A stretch of DNA of 64,000 nucleotides, taken from Azolla caroliniana. Its lineage: Eukaryota; Polypodiophyta. The notes below the pieces were generated by a model that ran no database searches, had not been told where the DNA came from, and saw nothing but the letters and a program-made list of their open reading frames with translations. Positions within the stretch are counted from its first letter, which is position 1, and each line of letters begins with the position of its first letter. A program made the position numbers and the translations under genes. The stretch covers positions 27,404,001-27,468,000 of the forward strand of contig JBHGNT010000002.1 in the NCBI GenBank assembly GCA_043228905.1. Direction: 5' to 3'. Below, in pieces: positions 23,607 to 34,407 of the stretch.

Positions 23607-26042
23607 TCACGTTATTCTATTTGAGGTCTTATTCCAGGCTTGTTGGGAGCACAACTCATTGCCTGGCATCAAGCCTTTGGTCCCCATCCTATTTAATACA
23701 TCCTCAGCCTTAAGTGATTGACCTGTTGCAGTATAAATGTTTGCCAACATTATATAAGGTGTTGCATTATCTGGATCAAGTTTAAACAAAGCCTCAGCAG
23801 CCCACTCCCCGCGCCTTACATCTAAGTTGTTCCTACAGGCACTCAACATTGTGAGCCATGATACAACAGTTGCTTGAACTCTCATACTAAGAATCAATTC
23901 CTCAGCCTCGTCTAATCGTCCTGATCTCCCTAACAGGTCTATCATGCAATTATAGTGATCTATCATTGGTGTGATTCCATAGTCATCCTTCATAGATGCA
24001 AATTGTTGGCACCCCTCTCGAACTAAGCCAGCATGGCTACATGCTGAAAGAACATTAATAAATGTGATTTTGTCTGGAGTTACACCCTCTTGCTTCATTT
24101 GTTTAAAGACATTCAATGCATCTTTTCCTCTCCCAATTTGCGCATATGCTGCTATAATAGAGGACCAAGAGAACACATCTCTTTTCTGCAATTGCTTGAA
24201 TAGATTCCAAGCTACTTCTACACTACCACACCTTCCATACATATTAACCAGCTCATTTTGAATCATATCATCTGATTTGAATACACTGCCCGCGACTCGC
24301 GAATGCATTCTTTTTGCTTCTCCAAGGATAGCCACGTTTGCACATGCATCCAAATTGCTTATGAAAGTTACCCTATCTGGCATTGTCCCCTCCAGAAGCA
24401 TTTGTTCAAACATTGCCAGAGCTCTATTTCCCTGACCATTTTGAGCAAGAGAGGATATAACGGAATTCCATAAGATGGCATCACACTTGTCATTGATTGA
24501 ATGGAATAAAGCAACGGCATTGTTTGCCTGCCCATTTTGAGCAAATGCAGAAATCATTGCTGTGATACATACCATGTTATGCTCAGGCATTCGGTGAAAT
24601 ATCTCCATTGCATGATCCAAGCATAGAGACTTTCCATACATGTTAACAAGTGCAGTTCCAACAACTAAATCTGATTCAAAATCACAAGCAATTGCAGATG
24701 AGTGTAAATATTTTCCTGATACTAAGTATTGTTGGCCAGCAGCACAAGCCGAGAAAACACTTACAAATGTGATTTTGTTCGGCAACGTACCTTCTTGCTT
24801 CATATGGCCAAAAAGTTGGATTGCCTTCGAACCTTGCCCGTTACTCACAAATATTGATATCAAAGCATTCCAGCTAGTCTCATTATGTGTATTCATATCA
24901 TCAAATACTTTGTTTGCATCATCCATGTGCCCACATCTACCATACATATGAACTAGAGCATTTCCGAGTGTTATATTTGATTTTGATTTGACATCTAAAG
25001 TGTAACAATGAACGATTTTCCCATCAATAAAAGCAGATAAGGTAGCGCACACATCCAGCAAACTCACTAGAGTGACATCATCTGGCAACATGTGTTGATG
25101 CATTCGAAATCCAAGGGTAAGAGCTTCCCGTTCCTCTCCACTCTTAGCATATGCTCCAATCATGGCATTCCAGGAGACCACGTTTCTTTCTAACATAGCA
25201 TCAAACACATCTCTTGCATCCTCCAAACTACCACACCTTCCATACATACTAATCAGAGCATTGCATACCACCACATCATAATCAAACCCATTCTTCTTAA
25301 TGCATCGATGTATCTCCTTCCCTTCATTTAGTTCATCTCGACGGATGCATGCTGAGAGTATACTAATGAATGTCACTCTACTAGGGACGATGGCATCACC
25401 GTGTTGCAAGAGATGAAAAGCTCCTAGAGCCAGCTTACTCTTTCCATATAGAACATAAGTGTTGATCAATGCAGTCCACGATACCACATCTGGTGATGGC
25501 AAGTGATGAAACACCTGGATGGCATCATCCAAGTTACTACATTTGCTATACATGATGATGAGAGAGGTCCCCATAGCCACGTCGTACTTGAGTTCACTAC
25601 TCCATATTTGAGCATGTAAACGGCATCCCTGGGGAAGATGTGATCGATTCACGCACAATGAAAGAAGGCTCGAGAATGCGTTCTTTCCTGGGATAAGAGC
25701 TTCAGAGAGCATCCGGTAGAAACACGTATGAGCATTGCCAGGGCAGCCAAGGCGGGCACATATGCCAATCATGTGATGCCACGTGGACGGGTGATGCCGG
25801 GATGGAGGATCCATGGCATTAAAGAGGGAGAAGGCGTCTTGGATACAACCCAACTTGCAGTACATTTGGACCAAACCTCTCTGTGTGAGGCAATGGAATT
25901 CATGATCTTGAGGGAGGGATTTGATGATGTGGGCATGAAGAAGCTTACCTTGTGAGATGCTGTTGGTGGCATGGATGGGGCCACATAAGAAGCTTGTGAG
26001 AAGAAGAACTGATGAAGAAAACTCTGTTTTTCTTGTGTGCAT
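23607..26042 (-). CDS. PLS-class pentatricopeptide repeat protein with truncated E2
   Basis: Intronless, 811 aa. At least seven S motifs are visible, such as NVVSWNAMIGAYAKSGEERE and DVFSWSSIIAAYAQIGRGKD, alternating with P/L motifs (VTFISILSACIRRDELNEGK; VCNALISMYGRCGSLEDA). An L-like block (LVREGCQQFASMKDDYGI) and a linker with CMIDLLGRSGRLDEAEEL lead into E1 (VVSWLTMLSACRNN, PYIMLANIYTATGQ). The E2 region starts normally (AEDVLNRMGTKGLMPG) but diverges into an unrelated tail and stops, with no DYW domain. The N-terminus (MHTRKTEFSSSVLLLTSF) is Ser/Leu-rich with basic residues and could be an organelle presequence. Expected role: RNA processing in mitochondria or plastids, target unknown. 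Confidence 0.9.
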   Translation of the reverse strand: MHTRKTEFSSSVLLLTSFLCGPIHATNSISQGKLLHAHIIKSLPQDHEFHCLTQRGLVQMYCKLGCIQDAFSLFNAMDPPSRHHPSTWHHMIGICARLGCPGNAHTCFYRMLSEALIPGKNAFSSLLSLCVNRSHLPQGCRLHAQIWSSELKYDVAMGTSLIIMYSKCSNLDDAIQVFHHLPSPDVVSWTALINTYVLYGKSKLALGAFHLLQHGDAIVPSRVTFISILSACIRRDELNEGKEIHRCIKKNGFDYDVVVCNALISMYGRCGSLEDARDVFDAMLERNVVSWNAMIGAYAKSGEEREALTLGFRMHQHMLPDDVTLVSLLDVCATLSAFIDGKIVHCYTLDVKSKSNITLGNALVHMYGRCGHMDDANKVFDDMNTHNETSWNALISIFVSNGQGSKAIQLFGHMKQEGTLPNKITFVSVFSACAAGQQYLVSGKYLHSSAIACDFESDLVVGTALVNMYGKSLCLDHAMEIFHRMPEHNMVCITAMISAFAQNGQANNAVALFHSINDKCDAILWNSVISSLAQNGQGNRALAMFEQMLLEGTMPDRVTFISNLDACANVAILGEAKRMHSRVAGSVFKSDDMIQNELVNMYGRCGSVEVAWNLFKQLQKRDVFSWSSIIAAYAQIGRGKDALNVFKQMKQEGVTPDKITFINVLSACSHAGLVREGCQQFASMKDDYGITPMIDHYNCMIDLLGRSGRLDEAEELILSMRVQATVVSWLTMLSACRNNLDVRRGEWAAEALFKLDPDNATPYIMLANIYTATGQSLKAEDVLNRMGTKGLMPGNELCSQQAWNKTSNRIT

Positions 26043-26221
26043 AATATATGTATATGGATCATGATGGGCCTTCCTCTACCTCCTCCAAAAATCACTCAAA
26101 TCTGTGAGAGTCTCTCGTTCAAACCACATTTACAGTCTACACCAAACCTATCGATTGAACTTTAAACCCCTCTTCAGAATTTGCTAAAATGTACCATCGT
26201 TAACTTGTAGATTTCATAATA

Positions 26222-26534
26222 GGGAAAAGTACCAAGATACCCCTTGATGTTCGTCTATTTACCAGAATGCCCCTGGAAGTTCCAAATTTACCAAACTACC
26301 CCTATGTCCAAAAAATTACACTTTATAAAGTAATTATACACTCAAATCTACAAGCCCTATTTACCAAAGATGGAAGAAATGGACCCGAACTAGCCCTATT
26401 TACCAAACATTTGAGTGTATAATTACTTTATAAAGTGTATTTTTTTGGACATAGGGGTAGTTTGGTAAATTTGGAACTTCCAAGGGCATTCTGGTAAATA
26501 GACGAACTTCCAGGGGTATCTTGGTACTTTTCCC
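26222..26534. mobile_element. Mutator-type foldback MITE with 9-bp target duplication
   Basis: Two arms of about 125 bases are near-perfect inverted copies (left arm about 26222-26346, right arm about 26410-26534), around a loop of about 65 bases. The ends begin GGGAAAAGTACCAAGATACC and are mirrored at the right end. The direct repeat TTCATAATA flanks the element at 26213-26221 and 26535-26543. A 9-bp target duplication and GGG-starting long terminal inverted repeats fit Mutator-like (MULE) elements. No transposase is encoded. It lies just upstream of the PPR gene transcribed to the left. Confidence 0.8.
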
Positions 26535-27243
26535 TTCATAATATTAGCGACTTTTGCGTCTCTCATATTAGCATATAGAACTTTTGAAAATTTTATGTAT
26601 ATCCCATCTCATCACTTGTTAATTGTTGGGTGGGGGCCGTGAACCACTCAAAAGTTGAGATAATTATATAAGATTGGAGATGATCCGCATTGAATTCAAG
26701 TGGTTCGTTGAATATTTGATTTTGACCAGAGTAGTTTGCAAGGCATAGTTAGCGCTTCATTTTGGGGTGATTAAAACTTAATAAGAGATGTCTAGAGTTC
26801 GAGGATTTAGCTTTTGCGTCTTGGTTTAATCTTCGATATTTTTGGATAGTTTACTTTTATGAACCTTTGCAAATAGTAAATTTATTATATGATTATCCCT
26901 TCAACTACCTACCCATGCCAAAAAAAATGCAAGGGCTATGTTGCTTAGGCCTCATTATTTTATCGTTACCAAACAATCGATGATCAAATGTGTTTATGGT
27001 GTGCTTCTACACTCCATGCAAATGTGATGGTGAGAAAGAGCGTTTGCTTTATATGATTACTAGCAAATTCTGCTTGTAAAGATGGAATAGATATTTTGAT
27101 GCTCATGAACAGAATTCAATAGTAATCAATAGCCATTTGATCCCAAAATAAGCTCATCACCCATACGTTAATATTATGGGAATGGCAAGATGCGTGGTCT
27201 CATAAATCTCTATATTTGTATAGTTTCAATAGCTAAACAACAA

Positions 27244-27316
27244 GGTCCCATGGTGTAGTGGTTATCACGTTCGCTTTACACGCGAAAGGTCGCGAGTTCG
27301 ATCCTCGCTGGGGCCA
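27244..27316 (+). tRNA. tRNA-Val (anticodon UAC)
   Basis: Complete 73-nt cloverleaf. The acceptor GGTCCCA pairs with TGGGGCC (one G-T pair). The anticodon stem TTCGC/GCGAA closes the loop TTTACAC with anticodon TAC. The T arm contains GTTCGATCC and the discriminator is A. There is no intron and CCA is not encoded as a tail. A TTTT tract at 27321-27324 can stop RNA polymerase III. Confidence 0.95.
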
Positions 27317-28660
27317 CTTCTTTTCCCTCCGTTTATCGAATCTCTTATCATTTTGAAATGAATTTGAAATTTTTTAGCTCTCTACTAATATATTGTGGTG
27401 TGCATGTGTTTATGTGCATTTCACAATATCTACAGCACTTTTTCTATTATATACATAATATGATCATTGTTCAGTTCGAACAAAATAACTTCTAAGTGCT
27501 TGGCTCCTTACTACATATATGTACACACAATCTTGGTTTGCACAGAGTAACCCATTGAAAAACCAGATTTCATTTCTAAATATGCTTACGTTTGTTCTTC
27601 AAAAATATACGTGAAAAATTAAAGTATGTAGAACCATATGTTGCATTGGATAGTACAGGCATTTATCTCGCTGATTTTAGTTCAGTTGACTTCTTCCCTA
27701 ACAAGCCCTCGAGTGTTTGGTCTAATCAACAAGTTGAGAAAATATTTCAAGGCAAGGTTTGTTCCAAAGAGTACGAGAGTGGCAGAGTATATATACATAT
27801 GTATCTACCTGTGCACATATATGTACCTGGTAGATAGAAAGCTACAGATCATGCATACAGTTTATTCATTTAACTGAAATGAATGCAATGATTTAAACAT
27901 CAAGGCTACATGTTCATATATTATATATGTTGAAAGTTTAAATATAGATAGATGTTCAAAATCAGAGTACTGCAGTTTATTACCATCGGAAACAATCAAT
28001 ATCACTTGAAATAATATGTTCGACAAACATAGCACAATGCTATAATAAGAAATACAAAGAGAATTGTCTAGTTATGGTGAAACTGAGATAGAAATTCTTT
28101 CCAAAATACTATGTATATGACAAAATAACTTATACATATAGGGTTTAGGGTGTAACAAGTGAAATAATGAACATAACTAAAATCGCACTTTTAATATTGA
28201 TTTTCATTCCCCTTCAACAGTCTTTGCAAGACCTTGACAAATAAAGATGTAGAGACCATAATAAGGATTAATTGTAATAATCTTCCCAAAACAAAACGAT
28301 CGTGCTTGAACATTCTAAGTTGGCTGAGATATATCATAACTGGGTTCAGCCTAGGAAATATGATTTTTATGGCAAAAAAACTAAATAAACCTAGACAGCA
28401 CTTCAAGCTTGAATCTCTGCAAGTGGATCATTTATGAGGATAGATTATGTAAGTATGCGGATAGATGGGGTAAGCTTCATCCCTACTTCAGGCCATAAAT
28501 TCCCAAAGCTTTTAATCGACTCTACATTCAGGTTACACTAAAAGGAGTGCTAAATAAAGCACAACTTTCGAAACCTCAAATTTCAAGTGTTTTGACCTAC
28601 TTCCAAATCATTTGCTTTTTAATTTATTGCTTCTCTTTGCACCAAAATCTCCTGCAACAC
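27317..28660. other. Intergenic between tRNA-Val and the TPX2-like gene
   Basis: AT-rich with short TATA/CATA runs near 27785-27930. No gene is supported. Confidence 0.6.
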
Positions 28661-31600
28661 TTAATGTGGCTCATCTTTCTTCTTGACCCGAAACAATGGT
28701 GTTGATGCCTTAAGCTTTTCTCTTCTAATAATTCTCTCTTTGGTTCCAGTAATTTCCTCCTTTGATCTGTTTTGATGAGTCCATCCATTCTTGGAGCTAC
28801 TAGAGTCCCACTTCTTCTCCACTGAATTCAAGATATTCTTTACACCTTTTCGCGCAACATCTTTCTGGGTAGGTGATTCATGTACCATTGTTGCAAGAAC
28901 TTCACTAATAGCATTACACCCCACATCAAAAACAACCCCGTTGCTTGGGTTATTGACATCTTCTCCATCATGAGAATCTATAGCTTCCTCCAAGTCTTCA
29001 ACTTTCACATTCTCTGATTCGCTTATACTTGGGTTATTGACATCTTCTCCATCATGAGAATCTATAGCTTCCTCCAAATCTTCAACTTTCACATTTTCTG
29101 ATTCGCTTATAGATACTGATATCACTTGCCCAACATCAGTTGCAGGATCATCAACATCATAGTCTTTTGAACCATTTTTAGTAGGTGTTTCCTGGCATGC
29201 TTTCATAGTTCCAACAACATCATTGTATTTTGAGCTGTTCTCTGTACCATTGACTTTCAGCTTTTCAGACTGTGATCTGGACAAAGATCTCTTAATAGGT
29301 TGCTTTGGATTATCTAGGCTATTCTTAGCCTTCCCAGATTTTACATCATTTGGCGTCAGATGTGATCTTTCATTGAACACACCAATAGAAATGCTCCTGC
29401 TGGAGTTTGAGAAACCTCCATTTTGACCTTCAGGGGATACACCAGTAGAGGTATGTCTCCTGTTGGAGCTTTCAAAACTCCCATTCATGCCTTCACTGAC
29501 AGAACTATTCCGTCTACTAAATTTCGGTGACTTGGCCCGGGTGGTAGGAATCTGGAATAATGTGCACCAACACATAATTGTTTCAGCCATAACTAATCAT
29601 AAAAATGAAAAAAATATTTAGTTTGATTCAAATTCAAAACAGTATTGTAGTACTAGGTACAAAATAACACATCAATGAGCATTAGGCACATTCCAAGATC
29701 CATACACGTGAGTACATGGGTTAAATAGTTAATCAAAGATAAGTCTAGTTCCCATGTTGCATCTAGAATTAATCTTAATACAACCGGTTCCTCTCAAGCC
29801 TCCATGCATGATTTTGTTTTCGAATTATCTTGATAGAATTGTTAGGCAAATGCTTCCTAATATATCCAGAGAGTAACCAGCTCCTAAATTCTTTTTACAA
29901 GATCATGCACCTTTTTGAGCTCTGCTTTTGGGGGTGTTCCCTCATGATAGAATGTAGGCATTGGCGAAGCTTTGAATGTCAAGCTTTTCCTGAGCAATCT
30001 TAGTTCTGCTTGTGTTTCCTCCTGTTAAATATTTACCGTAGATGGTTAAAATGTTTAGTAATAACCTGCCAGGATGTGAAAAAATTGCGTTGTTACATGC
30101 ATATTACCTGTGACTTTGCTTGAATTTGAATTTTCTCCTCTTCTTTAGCATTATGGATCTCCTCCAACTTCATGTAGAACTAATATAGTCAAAAACCATA
30201 TTAGTTTAAATAAAATAAGATGTTTTTAAATCAGATGCCTTCAATGTGTTACTAAAATCCCACACAATCATGCAGAATTAGTGAGCAATATAATATATCG
30301 TAGATGAATATGATACTAAGTAGATAGTAAAGAGGAGGCAGATTTGTATCCAAAGAGAAAACTAAATTATAATATTAGATAAAGGGAAGGCACCTGTTTT
30401 CTCTTTTCCGCACGTTCATCGCATTTGAAGTTGAAACCGCAACCCTTTGTCTTTGTGGTTATTGATTTCCTAAACAAAGTTAAGCAATATATGTCCTTTC
30501 TGGTTGAAATACTAGGAAAGAAAGAATAGCTCCAAGACCACTGGTTCGGTTTAAGGATACATTGAAGATACAGATTGTATATCATCATCTTGGGTTTTGC
30601 TTTTAACACTCACGCAATCGAACGACCTTGTATTTCACATATTGATCCAATATATACACACACACACACACATACATACATATGCTCAGAACACCAGCAT
30701 AAATGAAAGGTAAAACAAAAATAATAATAGCAAATATATGATTCAAGAAATCAGTGATAAAGACACAAAGCTCACTTTCTGCAGTCATCATTAGAGAACT
30801 TGGTGCTCCTGGGTTCTGTCTTAAGGTTGGTCTGTTGCAAATAATCAGTCGCATGTAAACATGTAAGAAGAAGCAAAATTATTTAACATCAAGCACTGTA
30901 AGCAAAAGAAAACAAAACGGAAAATAGCCCTGGGTTTTCTCTCATTTCACCAAATGCCTGAACAACTTCAAAAAAGAGAAAGGGGATGTATTTGTCATAT
31001 AATTGCACAAATAGCACACATAATTGCCAGAAAGACAGGACCAAAAATCAACAAAAACATAAGGGCATTGGGGTAAAAAGTTCAGTATTTCAGAGTTTCC
31101 CCAAAAAACAAATACATCACACGTAAACAAAATAGTATGTAACATCTTTACATATCTATAAGCAATAAATAAATAAATAATACTTACATATGCATTCTTT
31201 GCTGTAATCCTCCCATGAGCAACATTAAGAAGGCGGGAGTTACGAGAATTTAATGAGGTTTTCTCGGGCATTTCTTTCCCTCCAAATGGCGAGCGCTTAT
31301 CATTTGCAAGAGAAAAAGGCTGAAATATGGTGGCATTTGTCCGAGTGATGTTGTTACTCAGAGATTTCTGAACCACGCTTTCTGGTTTTCCTTTTCTTGA
31401 TAGATATGGTGATGCCCCAAGCTTTTCCATAACAACCTAGGTCCCATTTGAAATCCAGAATTAATTCCCTAAGAAAATGCTCATAAGTATTAAAAACAAC
31501 ACTCTCTCTCTCTCTCTCTCTTGTATTAGGACTGTAACCTAGTGAGAAGCCATGCACAACAGAGCCATCAAACTGCTGCGCACACACTCACACACATTGA

Positions 31601-32663
31601 AATTAGAAACAGGAAAAGGGAATTTGGTGACCTACACTGCGTCAATGTACCAGAAACAGAAGAGAATAATGTCACTTTGGAATGCTCACATATGAGGACA
31701 TCAAGCATGTTTTTCATGATTTTGTACAAGGTAGTATTACCTTTCAAAAACTTCTTACGAGTATGGAACTATCGATGACAGCACTAGGAATGCCCTTTAC
31801 TCATTCACTTCATGACCGAAAACAACTCACTTAAGATCCAAAATGTGAAATTAGAAAACAAGCTTACACGGCTACAGAAAGACCTTTGTACTTCATAGAT
31901 CATGTGGCCCCCATGGACATTAATCCATCATCATCATCATCATCATCTCTCTAGGTCAAGTAAGCCGGCCAGATCATGTTACCTTTTGTTCTTTCTTGCT
32001 AACCCCCTTTCTCTAACATTTGTAATCATGATTTGTCTCAAAGGTCATTATCAGCCTCTAGTAGACGTTAATATTTCGTTCTTTGTTTGTTTCGGTCCTC
32101 TCTCATTTTTATAGTCATGACTCGTGATTCGACTTACAGGCAGATTTTGCCCAGGAAACATTAATATATCTTTCTTTCTTTCTAGGTTGAATTCAGTCTC
32201 CAGAGGAGTTCATATACCTTTCTCTCTTTTAATCTTTTTTTCTCTCACTCTAGCATATTTATAATCATGATTTGTCTTCTAGGCAAAACTTGGCGCTTCT
32301 CTCTCACTCTCTAAAATACATATACGCAGACACCTATGCACACACCTTATTCTCGAATTCTTCAATCCGCAAACCATTGTCTTTGGCCTTTGTTAACATG
32401 GCCGTCTCATCATCTTTGCATGCTTTTGACTCAACTACATTTAAAGATGACTCGTCATCGTCCACTTGCTTGCTGGTTTCTATAAAACTCTGGCAATCAA
32501 CCTCTTTAATCTCAGCATCTGTGATCGAATCTTCTGTCGGTGCATCAGAGGAATTTTCTGGACAGTCTCGAGTGCACAGCTCTTTCACGTCCATATATTC
32601 TTTGGAGAAATCTAAAAGACTACCTTCATAAGAGTTATCAAGCTGAGGTGTTAAGACATCCAT
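28661..32663 (-). CDS. TPX2-domain protein of the WVD2-LIKE (WDL) family, multi-exon
   Basis: Microtubule-associated protein; WVD2/WDL members bundle and stabilise cortical microtubules. Proposed coding exons, in order of translation: 32663-32346, 31436-31188, 30831-30776, 30469-30394, 30179-30108, 30021-29911, 29551-28661. Phases agree and give 590 aa. The TPX2 domain covers about residues 215-300: [10 protein letters not shown] joined to [16 protein letters not shown], then [27 protein letters not shown] and finally [14 protein letters not shown], all across intron joints. [10 protein letters not shown] upstream is another WDL-type motif. The C-terminal half is Ser/Glu-rich and contains a 28-residue tandem duplication. 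The first two exons are less certain. A possible extra exon at about 31535-31582 (encoding [11 protein letters not shown]) has good splice signals but breaks phase. A 5' leader exon probably lies upstream of 32678. Confidence 0.82.
28944..29111 (-). repeat. 84-bp in-frame tandem duplication in the TPX2-like gene
   Basis: Two copies with period 84 bases encode the same 28 residues (unit contains [20 protein letters not shown]). They differ by only two bases seen by eye, so the duplication looks recent. Confidence 0.9.
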
Positions 32664-33747
32664 CAGGAAACAAACCACCTGCAAGAGCAACAGAGTTACA
32701 CAACAAAAGTGCGGGTGAACATTAAACTATCAAAAGTGCAAAGTAAGGTTTTTATGTCATGCAGCGCAGAAATAATTGGATCTGAGAGAGACAAAAAGAC
32801 AATGAATGATCTACAAAGCCCGATTGTATTGGAACTAACACACGAGATAGTTCTTATATAGGGAAGAAATGGGCTATCTGTACAGAGATTTTCTATGTAT
32901 ATGGCTAACACTAGACTGCATAATCCTATCCTAATGTCTAAATTAAAGCCACAGAACAAACAGAGAATCATGATTGTCTGAGAAGTAACGTATAGCATTA
33001 TATGCCAAAAGACATTTATCTCCTACTTCCTAGCTGAAGACGCATATTTTTCGACAGCACTGAGCTTACAATCTACTGAGCTGAAAAAGCTTATTTTCTG
33101 ATAGAAATGGATCTTCCACTGATTCTTCTTCTACAACGTACACAGTAAATGAATGTGGCAAAGTGGAAATTTGGACATGGAATTATAGATCAAAGTTCAA
33201 ATCTCTACGAAAAAAACAAGAAGAAATTTTCTAGAGAGATCACAGAACCACAAAAACAGAGATATGGAAGGAAAAGCAAAGACAGATGAAACCAGTGAGA
33301 GACCATTTCATAATGGAGCAGACACGGTGAATTATAGTTCAAAGCTCTGCAAATGGATAGAGAGAGAAATATGCACATACTCTTGTATTCCTTTGTAGTG
33401 AAGCAGCCTTCCCGGTGCTTTTGCTGATTTCTTTTCACATATAAACGATATTCTTTCGACTTTCCTCTGAGATTGAGAGGTTTTCTCATGTAACAACTAT
33501 GGTTGTTTTTCCTTCACATTTAGACGACGCTCCTTTTTCTCTGAGTAGGAATCTCCACAGTTAGCTGATATTTTGGATTCCTCCACTTGAGTTTCTCTTC
33601 TTCTTCTTCGTCTTCTGGTCTGAGCAGAAATCTTCAGAATTTGCCTTCAGTTTTTAAACATACAAAATTGGTAGGGTCTCCTCAGAGGAAGTTCATGAGA
33701 CGAAAATAGAGGAAATCCACTCGTCGCTGAGAAAATAAAAGACAATA

Positions 33748-33749
<2 letters not shown>

Positions 33750-33816
<67 letters not shown>
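33750..33816 (+). repeat. (CT)n microsatellite, 67 bases uninterrupted
   Basis: A perfect CT run on the plus strand (GA on the strand of the TPX2-like gene), about 1.1 kb before its start codon. Confidence 0.95.
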
Positions 33817-33819
<3 letters not shown>

Positions 33820-34097
33820 AAATATGTATTAAAAAAAGAAGAAGCTCGGAGTTTGTTTCAAAAGCTTTCTGTTTTCAGAGAGGTGATGAGCGGAAATCGG
33901 TTTCTGCGCAGATCTGAGCCTGCCCACCCTCGGGATTCCTTTCTCTGTTACTGTGTACGTGTACTGAAGCACGTTTCTGGACAAGAAAACGCCATGGCGG
34001 CGAGCTTTCAAAACAAAAAGGAGGAGGAGAAAGAAGAAGCAGAAGAAAAGGGAGGGTTCTTTTGTTGCTGTTGTGGCTATGGCGAAAATTTTGAATG

Positions 34098-34100
<3 letters not shown>

Positions 34101-34134
<34 letters not shown>
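34101..34134 (+). repeat. (GA)n microsatellite
   Basis: A perfect GA run of 34 bases, in inverted orientation to the CT run 285 bases to the left. Confidence 0.95.
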
Positions 34135-34136
<2 letters not shown>

Positions 34137-34280
34137 ACAGAGAAGATGCCTGCATTTTTTGAAAATGATGCTCGTGATGGATGGATGATGGATGATGATG
34201 TTCATACTCATGGCCATCCTCATGTTCATGGATGGCCATATCCATGGATCACATGCACTTTTGAAAATGATAATTTATAA

Positions 34281-34407
34281 TGATGATGGTGATGGCCATG
34301 GTGATGGTGATGGTGATGGTGATGATGATGATGATGATGATGATGATGCTGATGGTGATGATGATGGTGATGATGATGGTGATGGTGATGATGATGATAT
34401 GATGATA
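34281..34407 (+). repeat. GAT/GGT trinucleotide repeat
   Basis: Imperfect TGATGG and GAT units over about 125 bases. The apparent poly-Asp and poly-His frames in it are low-complexity artefacts. Confidence 0.9.

Noticed and set aside
26750-26830. GAGTTCGAGGATT resembling a Pol III B box
   Set aside because: No convincing A box, cloverleaf or tail; not enough to call a SINE or tRNA.
30942-30990. Extra 39-bp exon candidate in the TPX2-like gene near 30950
   Set aside because: It preserves phase but needs a weak donor (GTTTTG), and a direct join of the flanking exons already gives a good protein.
33853-34098. Short frame ending in a Cys-rich motif between the CT and GA tracts
   Set aside because: Glu/Lys low-complexity, no homology I recognise, and it lies in the promoter region of the TPX2-like gene.
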